Shown here: positions 18,901 through 28,000 of the stretch, piece after piece
Layout of the letters: each line of letters starts with the position of its first letter
How positions within the stretch are numbered: the first letter of the stretch is position 1
Assembly (NCBI RefSeq): GCF_010091945.1
Contig: NZ_WVIE01000023.1
Span: 1 to 64,000 of the forward strand
Direction of reading: 5' to 3'
Length of the DNA: 64,000 bases
Source: Myxacorys almedinensis A
GTDB lineage: Bacteria; Cyanobacteriota; Cyanobacteriia; Leptolyngbyales; Leptolyngbyaceae
Program-made: the position numbers and the translations under genes
Notes under the pieces: model-generated
Database searches by the model: none
Told to the model about the DNA's origin: nothing
The model's input: only the letters and a program-made list of their open reading frames with translations

Positions 18901-19716
18901 TCTCAAACTGATATCGTTCGCGATGGATTTACCTATGTTTTACCGCTCACTATTATTGACGTACAGCCTCGATCGGGTTCCAGCCTGGGTGGGACTTTAA
19001 TTACGATTACTGGAACAGGCTTCTTGACGGGTGCAACTGTCTTGATAGATGGACGTTCTGCTACTGTCGTTTCAGTATCAGCAACCCAAATTACAGCAGA
19101 AACCCCCTCTATTCCTGGCAGATCTGGGGTCGTTGATGTTGAAGTGCAAAATCCGACAGGGCAATCTGAGCGCGTGTCCGGTGGGTTTACTTACTTCGTC
19201 AGTTCACCCAGAATTTTTGGAATTCAACCTCGATCAGGGGCAAGTACGATCGGCGTTCCGGTGACTGTTTCCGGTAATGATTTTCTACCGGGTGCAGAAC
19301 TCTTATTTGGAGGTCAGCTTGCGACTAATATTGTGGTTTCTACAACACAAATTTCTGCAACGACGCCTATACAACCAAATCTCTCTGGATTGGTCGATTT
19401 ACAAGTCACCAATCTGGATGGTCAATCAGACAGGGTATCGGGTGGATATGAATACATTCCACCGCCCAGAATTAGTGATGTTCAACCTCGATCGGGTGCA
19501 TCTACAGGTGGCGATCTAATCACCATCACAGGGTCAGGATTTCAGTCAGGCATTACTGTCTCGCTAGGTAGTTTTGCTGCTACAAGTGTGACTGTGATCT
19601 CTGCAACTGAACTCACAGCAATTACTCCTGCTAGTTCAACCGGAGCCGTGGATGTTGTTATCCTCAACCCCGATCGTCAGGTTGATCGCGTTTCTGGTGG
19701 ATTCACCTATCAATGA
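15985..19716 (+). CDS. Giant OmpA-like / beta-helix / four-IPT protein of the CIS cluster
   Basis: 1,243 residues in three parts. Residues about 25-210 form an OmpA-like domain (GHTDDVG, LNERLSVRRAQATLAVL, and a late RPSRRAEFIFFL), a fold that binds peptidoglycan. Residues about 230-880 form a right-handed parallel beta-helix with PbH1-type turns (RNSRIRDLKITQG, GGGIKVVNSTNIKLESNQI, many GGGI repeats). From about 900 to the end are four IPT/TIG immunoglobulin-like domains of about 86 residues, each starting with a form of IxDVQPRSGxxxGG. There is no signal peptide, as expected for a CIS part assembled in the cytosol. The GTG at 15985 is chosen because AGGAGG lies eight bases upstream. A role in tethering the machine or in surface contact is inferred, not shown. 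Confidence 0.8.
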   Translation: MSNGTETQGVIESGQQASFQLTLGDPDFCRIPAAILFDNNRSFVSPLPEHKQAYQTALDRINAGGGQLVVVGHTDDVGQVDLNERLSVRRAQATLAVLADNTSEWESIFIAESWGDDEFRIMLTEVGLPTTAQSIRQHRERTAAGEQRRSLLFTQYFQKLLNNPSSSPTVSSLSPPILGCGEQHTLAPGNDRPSRRAEFIFFLANQSPTVACDQYLLWRNPCAPLSLPPPQQVNAFFVSVSGSDTAGTGSASQPWQTFQHSLAEISRLRQSNQHVILNVLAGVYNENVVLPTETTLLGIGNAEVRSVPNTTAPTIEVDNVRNSRIRDLKITQGQRSGIEIKNSDDVEVNGCEITDNFAPRGGGIKVVNSTNIKLESNQIQRNQAGTISTAIINIDIDVSVVFDPGIDVFDIQLGDAHGGGIYLENSQQILIRNNQILENRAILFGGGIAIDNRPGFDSAIEVRDNIITCNQVSHGNLQPLQAPPITCSVQDMNDPVVERAEAETIDEAAAKAITLLHGVGLESGLGGGIALRHVSPQTRILGNTIGAESRPNRARRGGGIECFTGAYPHIEENAIAFNLVSDDGGGIAIDQFDPFLSRSQPTFLSFRRGSIFPRQPIRLVNNRIRFNRSIEDGGGLYGTGNAQIEIRGNATVIEGNRAGENGGGLRISYATRMIVVGAKILNNQSNTIGTEREGGGGIAARNAEIQLQDCELNGNIANHFAGGAAFCTSTFEGGFNREGFVANRQGQFDEIMLVDYGFTTRRYLFDQCRGRSNEARGNSGAGGFLYALRDSTVQDGIPRGGIFPIQVIVRGDRTAIGENTSSYNNAANPGGALQKRGNVVIELSGRLSANRPEDRAIFFPDVPASPTGIAPSTPSPSNHPVVIIHHDGRPDDHPTTFPYQNLSPRIDDVQPRFGLVAGGTSVTIRGQDFLPGVQVLFGTAPATINTATDALITVTIPPNASGFVDVTVRNPDSQTDIVRDGFTYVLPLTIIDVQPRSGSSLGGTLITITGTGFLTGATVLIDGRSATVVSVSATQITAETPSIPGRSGVVDVEVQNPTGQSERVSGGFTYFVSSPRIFGIQPRSGASTIGVPVTVSGNDFLPGAELLFGGQLATNIVVSTTQISATTPIQPNLSGLVDLQVTNLDGQSDRVSGGYEYIPPPRISDVQPRSGASTGGDLITITGSGFQSGITVSLGSFAATSVTVISATELTAITPASSTGAVDVVILNPDRQVDRVSGGFTYQ

Positions 19717-19731
19717 AGCGGAGAGAGCATT

Positions 19732-20724
19732 ATGTTTACACCAGCTTACAAACTTACGATTGGTCGCAAAGTCATCGATACAACCAGCGAACCTCAAGCC
19801 AGCACGATCGTCGATCTGATGGTAAATCTTGACTTGAATACACCGAGCGATCGCTTCATCTTAGTTCTCGGTCAAGTTGGACGTTTTAAACCCAATCAAA
19901 ATGACGACGTTAAACTCGAACTAGGCTATGCAGATGGTGATCTAACTCAAGTGATTGAAGGAAAAATTACAACGGTTGAACCCGGACTCACGACGAATCG
20001 AATTATTGGATACAGCGTTGCCTCAGAATTGCTGCGAACCTTTGTAGATGAAACCTTTGAGGGCAGAACAGCAGGTGCGATCGCACGAGAGTTAGCAGGT
20101 CGTGCATCGGTTGAGGTTGCGATCGCCGAAGATGGCATTCTATTTCCAGGCTACGTCATTGATGGTCAGCGTAGTATCTATCACCACATCTATGATTTAG
20201 CCGTGTTGTGCGGCTTTGATTTTTATATCAACGCTGAAGGTGAGTTAGTGTTTAAGAAATTTATCAATGGCAATCGAATTCACATTTTCGAGTATGCGAA
20301 ACACGTTTTATCGTTAGATGTGCTAAAAACGCCGCCGCGTGCAACGTCAGTAGAAGCGTGGGGAGAAAGTCCGGGGGGCAGCCGGGGTGAGCAAGCCTGG
20401 GTTTGGCTAACGCGAGATTTTAGTAATTCTAAAGTAGCCGTCGGATCAGGCAATCCTAAACTGCTCTTAGAGCGATCGACCTTGCGTACTAGAGATGCAG
20501 CGCGAATGGCGGCTGATGCGGCACTTACTGCCATTGGGCGACGGACTCTTCGCGGAAAACTGCTGGCACTTGGGCGAGCGGAAGTGACGTTAGGGGATTC
20601 GATTCGGTTGCGCGATGTGCCCGACTCAGCGTTGAACGAAACCTTTCAAGTTCGTAGCGTTACTCATCACATTACCAAGCAACGTGGTTTCACAACTGCG
20701 ATCGAGTTTCAAAGTCTTGCTTAA
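19732..20724 (+). CDS. Baseplate hub protein, gpD / gp27-like
   Basis: A 330-residue protein of the phage late-control D family, which forms the trimeric hub connecting tube and spike. Key segments are the first barrel (YKLTIGRKVID, FILVLGQVGRFKPNQNDDVKLELGY), the RTAGAIARELAGRASVEV helix region, the second barrel (GFDFYINAEGELVFKKF), and the late LGRAEVTLGDSIRLRDVPDS with FQVRSVTHHI. The ribosome site is GAAGCGGAGAG. It lies 13 bp before the spike gene; together they equal one VgrG split in two, as in phage P2 gpD/gpV. Confidence 0.88.
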   Translation: MFTPAYKLTIGRKVIDTTSEPQASTIVDLMVNLDLNTPSDRFILVLGQVGRFKPNQNDDVKLELGYADGDLTQVIEGKITTVEPGLTTNRIIGYSVASELLRTFVDETFEGRTAGAIARELAGRASVEVAIAEDGILFPGYVIDGQRSIYHHIYDLAVLCGFDFYINAEGELVFKKFINGNRIHIFEYAKHVLSLDVLKTPPRATSVEAWGESPGGSRGEQAWVWLTRDFSNSKVAVGSGNPKLLLERSTLRTRDAARMAADAALTAIGRRTLRGKLLALGRAEVTLGDSIRLRDVPDSALNETFQVRSVTHHITKQRGFTTAIEFQSLA

Positions 20725-20737
20725 TTGGAGCTAGTGT

Positions 20738-21541
20738 ATGTCTTCTATTGTCAGCACCATTCAAAAAATCGTTCAGCAGGAGTTGCAATCGGTTCGCATT
20801 GCCGAATTGGGACTAGTGGAAGCGGTGTATCCGCACCAGGCAAATGACGACAGTGATAACTATGGCTGTGATGTGCGCCTGAAAAATAGTGGGTTGCTGC
20901 TCCGAAGCGTTCCGATCGCGACCAGTCACATTGGCAGTGCTGCCATTCCAAATGTGGGCGACTTGGTGCTGCTGACGTTTTCCAAAGGAGATGTGAATCA
21001 ACCGATTCTGATTGGGCGGCTGTATAACGAACGCGATCGCGCCCCGTTAAATCGCACCGATGAGCTAATTTTTCGCTTACCTCTGGCTCAGGAGGATAAT
21101 AAAACACTCAAGACCGCGATTCGGAATATTCAAAGTAATGACTTGCCGCGTGAAATCTTGATGGAAATGCCGCCCAAAATCACCGTCAAAATTACAGACG
21201 GTACAGTAACCGCAACGGCTGGCAAAACTGAAATGAAGTTAGATCAACCGGATGGGAGTGGTGGCAAAGTCACGGTGGTAGCGGGGCGAACTAAAATCAT
21301 CATGAATCAAGATGGTGACGTAATGATCGAAGCAGTCGGAGCAATGACGCTAAAAGCAAATCGAGATCTAACACTGCAAGGACAAAATGTCATCATTAAA
21401 GGTCAAATGAAAACGGACATCGAAGCTGGAACTCAGGCAACGCTAAAAGCAAACTTGGGTGCAACAGTTAATGGAGGCTTATCGACAACTGTTCAGGGCG
21501 TCAACACGTCCATCAAAGGAATCACTTCATTTTCACCGTAA
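20738..21541 (+). CDS. Baseplate spike protein, gpV / VgrG C-terminal-like
   Basis: 267 residues. After a short helix there is an OB-fold (GLVEAVYPHQANDDSDNYGCDVRL, IPNVGDLVLLTFSKGDVNQPILIGRLYN), the signature of gpV/gp5 spikes. The C-terminal part is a repetitive beta-prism (VTVVAGRTKIIMNQDGDVMIEAVGAMTLKAN cut into strands) that would form the needle. It follows the hub gene and precedes the PAAR-like tip gene by 9 bp, the canonical order. Confidence 0.9.
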   Translation: MSSIVSTIQKIVQQELQSVRIAELGLVEAVYPHQANDDSDNYGCDVRLKNSGLLLRSVPIATSHIGSAAIPNVGDLVLLTFSKGDVNQPILIGRLYNERDRAPLNRTDELIFRLPLAQEDNKTLKTAIRNIQSNDLPREILMEMPPKITVKITDGTVTATAGKTEMKLDQPDGSGGKVTVVAGRTKIIMNQDGDVMIEAVGAMTLKANRDLTLQGQNVIIKGQMKTDIEAGTQATLKANLGATVNGGLSTTVQGVNTSIKGITSFSP

Positions 21542-21550
21542 GGAGACACT

Positions 21551-21883
21551 ATGCCCGGACTTCCCGTAACGATCGGTACGGCTGTGATCATTACGCCTGG
21601 AGCGACAGGAGTGCCAGATTCAGGCATTATTCTCACGGTGCTACCTCCCTTTATTACAGCGAATGGTTTGCCGCTTGCAACATCGGGTTCGATCTGTCAG
21701 ATGGTTAATTCCCTAACGGGTGTTCCCTATCCCTTGGTGATTGGCACTCCTGGAAGTCTTGGCGTGACGGTTGGAGGACGATCGCTCGTTCGGGTTGGCG
21801 ATCGCATTCCAACTCCGCCCGGTATTTTGACCATTTTAGGACCTCCGGCGGCTCCGTTCATCATTGATCAGTGGGGAGCGTAA
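21551..21883 (+). CDS. PAAR-like spike tip protein
   Basis: 110 residues, rich in glycine, proline and isoleucine, with repeated short turns (GTAVIITPGATGVPDSG, VTVGGRSLVRVGDRIPTPPG). Proteins of this size and composition after a spike gene are DUF4150/PAAR-like cone tips that sharpen the needle. The metal-binding histidines of classical PAAR proteins are not evident. An AAGGAGACACT ribosome site precedes the ATG. Confidence 0.75.
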   Translation: MPGLPVTIGTAVIITPGATGVPDSGIILTVLPPFITANGLPLATSGSICQMVNSLTGVPYPLVIGTPGSLGVTVGGRSLVRVGDRIPTPPGILTILGPPAAPFIIDQWGA

Positions 21884-21910
21884 TCTATTTCCCGTAGTGT
21901 GGGGATTGTT

Positions 21911-22726
21911 ATGTCCATTCCAATTTCAAATTTAATCTCAATTGTGATCACAACGTATAATCGAGAGCGTTTTTTAGCAGCCGCGATCGAGAGTGTTTTA
22001 TCGCAGACTTATCAAAAGTTTGAGTTGCTGATCTGGGATGATGGCTCAACAGACGGATCGGTTTCTCTGATTCGTAATTACGCTCGAAATCGCCGTGTGC
22101 AAATCGTTACAGCCCCTCATCAAGGAAGAGTGCCTGCCCTGAAAGCTGCGATCGCGCAAACCAAAGGTACTTATTTAGGATGGATTGATAGCGATGATTG
22201 GTTAGCGCCAACGGCACTAGCAGAAACGGCGACGGTATTGGAGCAATATCCTGAGATTGGGTTAGTTTACACGGATCATATTCTAGTGGATAGAAAAGGT
22301 ACCGTGTTGGGTAATGGACAATGCCATCAAATCCCGTATGCTCGAAATAGATTACTGTTTGATTTCATGACATTCCACTTTCGGTTAATGCGTCGCACCG
22401 CCTTCGAGCAGGCAGGAGGAATTGATCAATCACTCGACTATGCTGAAGATTATGACCTCTGTTTGCGGCTTTCAGAGGTAACGGACGTGTGGCACGTTGC
22501 TCAACCGCTTTACTACTATCGTCGCCACCCAGAGAATATGACGGTGCAGTACCAATGGGAATTAAGCCTTGCGTCTCAAGCCGCGATCGCACGAGCAGTA
22601 AAACGGCGAGGATTAACCGATTGGTTTGAGGGGGAGGGTCAATTCCTGCAAGGCAGATGGCAACAGCAAAAGGGCGCAAATAAATCTGCGGCAAAACGGG
22701 TAAATTGGCTGCTTGGAATTGAATAA
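21911..22726 (+). CDS. Family 2 glycosyltransferase inside the CIS cluster
   Basis: 271 residues with the GT-A fold signature: ISIVITTYNRERFLAAAIES at the N-terminus, WDDGSTDGS, the metal/nucleotide motif IDSDDW, and the acceptor-side EDYDLCLRL. It would transfer a sugar from a nucleotide donor; no membrane segments, so it is cytosolic. It stands between the PAAR-like tip and gp25 genes on the same strand, a place where no CIS structural gene is expected, and a 216-bp gap follows. Sugar modification of a CIS component is one reading; a simple insertion is another. The ATG at 21911 is preferred over the GTG at 21899. Confidence 0.85.
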   Translation: MSIPISNLISIVITTYNRERFLAAAIESVLSQTYQKFELLIWDDGSTDGSVSLIRNYARNRRVQIVTAPHQGRVPALKAAIAQTKGTYLGWIDSDDWLAPTALAETATVLEQYPEIGLVYTDHILVDRKGTVLGNGQCHQIPYARNRLLFDFMTFHFRLMRRTAFEQAGGIDQSLDYAEDYDLCLRLSEVTDVWHVAQPLYYYRRHPENMTVQYQWELSLASQAAIARAVKRRGLTDWFEGEGQFLQGRWQQQKGANKSAAKRVNWLLGIE

Positions 22727-22942
22727 CTTTGGTAAACCATAAGGTGATAAATTTTTTGAAAATGCTCGACACGAGCCGTTCACTTTAGCTATAAAAAACG
22801 TATTGATGTTTATGACTACAAAACCGTTTTTCTCGAACTTTACGCAGCATTATCTCTTTTATAGATTTTGGTTATCGTCGCTTCTTAAAAGCAATTCACA
22901 ATTCAGTTCAAACGCCTTTCAAATTCTATTTCTTAGGACATC

Positions 22943-23413
22943 ATGGCACGCAATGAAGACCGTTGGGGGATCGATTTACAACTGCTGCGTAACTTAGAAC
23001 GCCAGAACAATCGCGATCGCGACAACGATCTGTCAACCCAAGTGCGATCGCAAACCCACCAAACTGATCTGGCTCTACTGCAAGGCGCTGATAACCTCCG
23101 GCAAGCCTTACTACTACGCTTTCTGACCCCTGTGGGAGAACTCACGGCTTTAGGACATCCCAACTATGGCTCTCGCCTAATTGAACTGATTGGCGAACTT
23201 AATAGCGAAACCAATCGCAATCGCGCCAAGCTCTTTGTGCTTCAGGCATTAGCAGCAGAACCACGAGTCAAAGAAGTTCGCTCGGTAGTGGTCACGCCCG
23301 ATCCTCGCGATCGCACCCGCGTCAATATTCACATCTCCCTCACGCCCGTTGATAGCGATACTCCTCTAAATCTCGTTTTTCCCTTCTTTCTTGACAGAGG
23401 TATCACCCCGTGA
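22943..23413 (+). CDS. Baseplate wedge protein, gp25 / gpW-like
   Basis: 156 residues. The core LRQALLLRFLTPVGELTALGHPNYGSRLIEL followed by helical FVLQALAAEPRVKEVRSVVV is the lysozyme-like gp25 domain found in baseplate wedges, which starts sheath polymerisation. The family's conserved glutamate-arginine pair region (GHPNYGSRL) is intact. The stop overlaps the GTG start of the J-like gene (GTGA), indicating coupled translation. The preceding 216 bp contain no supported gene. Confidence 0.88.
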   Translation: MARNEDRWGIDLQLLRNLERQNNRDRDNDLSTQVRSQTHQTDLALLQGADNLRQALLLRFLTPVGELTALGHPNYGSRLIELIGELNSETNRNRAKLFVLQALAAEPRVKEVRSVVVTPDPRDRTRVNIHISLTPVDSDTPLNLVFPFFLDRGITP

Positions 23414-25014
23414 ACACTGACACTGTTAACTTGATTGATCGCTCTTACCCAGAAGTAGTAGATGACATTCTCACGGCAATGGTGGGCGGGGTTGTCAATG
23501 AACCCATTCGCTTTGATGTGAAAGTCGATCTCTACCGCTTGGCAAAGCCTGCTCAAGATATTCGCAGCATTACCAGCACCATTACCAATCCACAAACTGG
23601 AGAAACAGAGCGGTATACCTTTAAGAAAGCGATCGATTACGTATTTAGTGCGCGAGATAATGCTGTTATTTGGCAGCAAGAAGGCACTCTGCCAGATGAT
23701 GAAACGGTATTTTATGTCGATTATTTTTTAACGAATAGTTCCTCACCGATCACCGATATCAATGTTGGAAGTGTCACTCGTACCATTGGTGAAGCGATCG
23801 GGCGAGAGATTGCTACGGTCTATCAACAAATCAACCAAGCGTATTTGGCTGGGTTTATAGATACGGCAACGGGAAAATCATTAGATCTCGTCGTCGCAAT
23901 TCTGGGTGTCACTCGCAAAACCAAAGATTTTGCCCAAGGGTTAGTTAGCTTTTTGCGCGACCCAGCAGCAACAGATGGCAACATCACGATTCCAGAAGGC
24001 ACACTGCTTCGCACCGCACAGGGCATTACCTTTGTAACCGCGCAGGCAGGCACGTTACAGCGTGGGCAAGTCCGAATTGATCTGGCGGTTCTGGCGGGGG
24101 AAGGCTCGAAAGGCAACGCAGGTCTCGTAAATGCGGGTGAGATTAATACGCTGGCTCAACCGATCGCAGGAATTGCCAGCATCACAAACTTTGAGCCGAC
24201 GATTTTAGGGGGTGAAGACGAGACCGACGTTGCCCTACGATCGCGAGCTAAAGCCGCTCTGCGCGGATTGGGTAAAGGAACGTTAGCCGCGATCGCAAAG
24301 GTGATCTTTGAGCAACGCGGAGCCTTAGCCGAAGTGTCTGACCCCAATAGCGCCTTAGATAAGCGATCTGATCCGGGCAAAGTGGTGCTGTTGGTGGAAA
24401 GTGAGCCAGAGCGATTTGCTGGGTTACGAGCGGAAATCGAACAAACTCGCGCTGCTGGCGTGCATGCCTTAGTTGTGGCGCGATATATATTCTTTAAGCC
24501 GCGCATTGTCGCTAAACTGAAATCAAATATTACCGCAACGGGTGACATTAAAGTTGTTGATGAAATGATTGCTGCACTGCAAGGCTATGTGAATAGTTTA
24601 AGTAGTGGTCAGCCTGCGGTTGGAAAAGATATGTTAAACGCATTAAAGCAAGTTAAAGATCTCGATTCGTTCACCATTGTCGATGCGATCGCATGGCAAA
24701 CAGAAGTGGGACGCGACAGCACCGAAACGCTGGTAGACGCCATTCTCGATTCGATTCAAAATACGCCCCCTGCTGATCCGCAAGCGACTCGAAGCGCGAT
24801 CGCGCAGGTGGTTCAATCGGCACCGTCGCTTGTCGTTCCGACTGGAAAACGCACACCAAACCGGAATCTAGTCGTTGGAGCTAGTGGGCAGCGCGCCACT
24901 GATAGCGAGATTGAAGCGGGTGAATTTAGCGTGGTGACACCTGCGATCGCGAATCAGAACTGGTGGATTGTATTGGATCTTGAACGCGCTGATATCGTCT
25001 TACAGGAGGGGTGA
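23410..25014 (+). CDS. Baseplate J-like protein (gp47/gp6 family)
   Basis: 534 residues. The central region (IGEAIGREIATVYQQINQAYLAGFIDTATGKSLDLVVAILGVTR, then IPEGTLLRTAQGITFVT and GSKGNAGLVNAGEIN) is the Baseplate_J signature. The domain after it (GGEDETDVALRSRAKAALRG) is the typical helical segment. This is the wedge protein that forms the iris around the hub. The GTG start at 23410 overlaps the gp25 stop; the following ATG at 25016 is one base past its own stop, so the wedge genes form a tight translational unit. Confidence 0.9.
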   Translation: MNTDTVNLIDRSYPEVVDDILTAMVGGVVNEPIRFDVKVDLYRLAKPAQDIRSITSTITNPQTGETERYTFKKAIDYVFSARDNAVIWQQEGTLPDDETVFYVDYFLTNSSSPITDINVGSVTRTIGEAIGREIATVYQQINQAYLAGFIDTATGKSLDLVVAILGVTRKTKDFAQGLVSFLRDPAATDGNITIPEGTLLRTAQGITFVTAQAGTLQRGQVRIDLAVLAGEGSKGNAGLVNAGEINTLAQPIAGIASITNFEPTILGGEDETDVALRSRAKAALRGLGKGTLAAIAKVIFEQRGALAEVSDPNSALDKRSDPGKVVLLVESEPERFAGLRAEIEQTRAAGVHALVVARYIFFKPRIVAKLKSNITATGDIKVVDEMIAALQGYVNSLSSGQPAVGKDMLNALKQVKDLDSFTIVDAIAWQTEVGRDSTETLVDAILDSIQNTPPADPQATRSAIAQVVQSAPSLVVPTGKRTPNRNLVVGASGQRATDSEIEAGEFSVVTPAIANQNWWIVLDLERADIVLQEG

Positions 25015-25015
25015 T

Positions 25016-28000
25016 ATGCCAAAGACTAAACGCATTCTGAGCTACCTTCCCGGAACCTTTCGCCTCTTCCCTAAAGCGCCCGTTTTGTATGCGGTGGTGG
25101 ATGCGTTTGGTCGAGAATTGTTGTCGGCTGAAAATACGTTGGCGGAGGTGATGAGTTCTCATTGGGTCGATCATGCCGATCGCAATGCAGAAGTAGTGAA
25201 TGATTTAGAACGCCTTGCCGCTCTCTATGGGTTAGCCCCTCGTCGCGATGAAGAGGGTGAAATTTTAGAAGGGGTTGAGGAATTTCGGGAGCATCTCAAG
25301 CGCTATGTACGAACGTTTTTAGAGGGGACGGTAACGGTTCAGGGAATTCTGCGAGTGACAGCCGAGGCTTTGGGATTGCAGATTGCGGATGATTATGCTG
25401 ATCTCGATAGCTGGTGGAATCATCCGTCGTCTGAGGTATCAGCCCCTCGCTTTGTCACACGGGCAATGGTGATTGATGAAGCGGCTCAAGTGGTGTTTGG
25501 CTTTACGGCGGCTCAAGCGGTAGGAACACCTGCGACGAGTGCCGAGGTGATCGGAGACATTGATCTGAGTCGAGGAATCGATTTGCGGCAGCAGAATTTG
25601 CTGCGAGTGAAAATCGATGATCAAGCACCTGTTGAAATCGATTTTGCCAATCATCCCCGCATTCCGCGACCTCGTGCGGCGGTGTTGCAAGAGATTGTCG
25701 ATGCCATTCGCGATCGCATCACTCCTAGCGTCGTTTCTGACGATGGCAAACATTTAGTTCTGCGATCGCTCACCATGGGAACCACAAGCCAAATCGCCTT
25801 CGAGCCGCCCCAATCAACCGATGCGCTAGACACGTTGTTTGGTCTAGCTCCGGGCATCTACCGAGGGCAGGAAACTCCAGCAGCCCCAGCCCGTTTAGTC
25901 GGAACCCAAGATTTGAGCAATGGTGCAGATTTGCGATTCGCTCGGTTCTTGGAAATTGCCGTTGAAGGAACTCCTCCGATCGTGGTGGATTGTGCGGTTG
26001 GCGCGGTTGATTTAGAGCGAGTCGAACTCGATCAAATCGTGGCAAATCTCAATTCTGCCATTTCACCTGCGATCGCAACTCATGACGGCACGGTTTTAAC
26101 CATTACTTCTAATGCAACGGGTATCATTGCCCAACTCGAAGTTCAAACGTTTAACGATGTGGAAAGAGATGCTCGTAACTTGTTATTTGGCAACGTTCCT
26201 ATCACTACGAGAGGAACTGCTGCAAAAGCTGCGAATATTATCAGTAACGTTGATTTGGTCTCTCCTGTTAATCTCTCCCAACGCCAGATGCTACGGTTAA
26301 GCATTAATGGTTCTCTTACAGAAATCAACATTGCAGGCAACACGCCAGAGAAAACGTCTCTCGCTGAAATTATCACTAAAATTAATTCAGCCGTCTCCAA
26401 TTTAGCAAGTACAGCAGAGAATGGTCGGCTGCAACTCAGCGCACCCGCTAGTGAGACAAGTAGCTTAGCGATCTTGCCATTGCGCTATCTCGAACTGATT
26501 GAATATCCGCCAGTCAAACTCTCTCAGCAGATTTCTGTACATCATGGTAATGGTTGGACAATTACGAATGATGGCGTGACCGACACAGTTGCAGAAATTC
26601 AATTAACTACGTCTCAAGGAACAGTCGGGATAACGCTGGTGAATGAAACGGTGGGATGGCAAGTTCGCATTTTAACAGTGCTTGCGATCGCGGAAACCGT
26701 CAAGTTATCCCAAGACCCGGAATTCGGACTCCAAGCCATGATCACGTCTGCAACTGGAGAAGTTCGGGCTGTGCCGGGTTCTCAAATTTTAGTCGGGTTG
26801 GTGCAAGGAACTCAGGCACAAATCCCATTTGCAGGCAGCAAATACCTATCCGACGGAATCCTGCAACTAAATTCTCCTACAGCCGCTAATCTTGTTGTCC
26901 TTCGAGCCAGATCGAGGGATGCTCCGATTGCAGTCACTGTTACAGAACATATTACTTCTGATCCTAGTGGTGCGATCGCACCTCGATTTGATGTAGTGTT
27001 GCGTCAAGAATCGGAATCTGACACTCCTGTTATTGAACAGTACATTGGGGTTAGCATTGGAAACAGTATAAACTCGCTAGTTCAACAGATCAATTCTGGG
27101 TCTACCCGATCCAACCTTGTAAGAGCCGAAGAACTCCCCAAAAACACCGTACTAAGCCTGCCCTGTGGCAACTCTCACTGGCGGTATTTAGAGTGTTACG
27201 GCAGTCGGTTTAATCAGGCGAGGTTCGATCACAATCGGTTTGCAGGCGGATTTTGTGCAGAACGGGGTGTATTCAACGTGAGTCACTTTAGTTCTGCATC
27301 GGATGCGGTTCCTTCGGAGTTGCGCCTTGGGCGAATCGCGGCGGTCTTCACCACTGCCACTGCTCTTCCTGATCCGAGCGTTGACCTAACTTTCAATTGG
27401 GTCAGCCATCGCGCAGGAGCCTTTGTCGTTAATTTACCAAGCGATCTTCCGCCTCGGTTTGGGGGCAAGTTCAACGAAGCCCGCTTTAGCCAGGTCAAAG
27501 ATCAGCCAGAACGCTTCTCAAAAGCGGTGACTGAACCCGCTACCGATCCGCACGCTTTGGTGAGCCTGATTAACCAGGGACTTCCCGACGCAACACCTCC
27601 AATTTTGCCCTCCAACCTCCTGCAAGCGCAGCAAGTCTCCCAACTGCCTATGGGCTGGCAAGCCGTCAAGCTGCCCTTCCGCAAACCGCAATTCCTCAAA
27701 GCTGGAACTCAAGATACGCCTGCCAAACTCTATCTTTCCGAAGAAGGGTTCGAGGAATTTATCGAATTGAGAGCCAGCCAAGGGGGAACCTGGGGCAACG
27801 ACATTGCGGTTTCTGCTCGACCCGCAGGAGCCGCGCTCTACGACGTATCCATTTTCTATCACAGTAGTCGATTTGAAAATGCGAGAGCCGTCGTCCGAGG
27901 AGGTGAGACACTGCCCGACCTGGCTGAAGATCTGCTGAAACCCGGCGCGATCGGAGTTTTGCAGGCGAAAGCTGCTGGAATTCAAGCCACTGTGACTCGT

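Noticed and set aside
22803-22997. 64-codon ORF between the glycosyltransferase and gp25
   Set aside because: It overlaps the start of gp25 in another frame and has no ribosome site or protein-like pattern.
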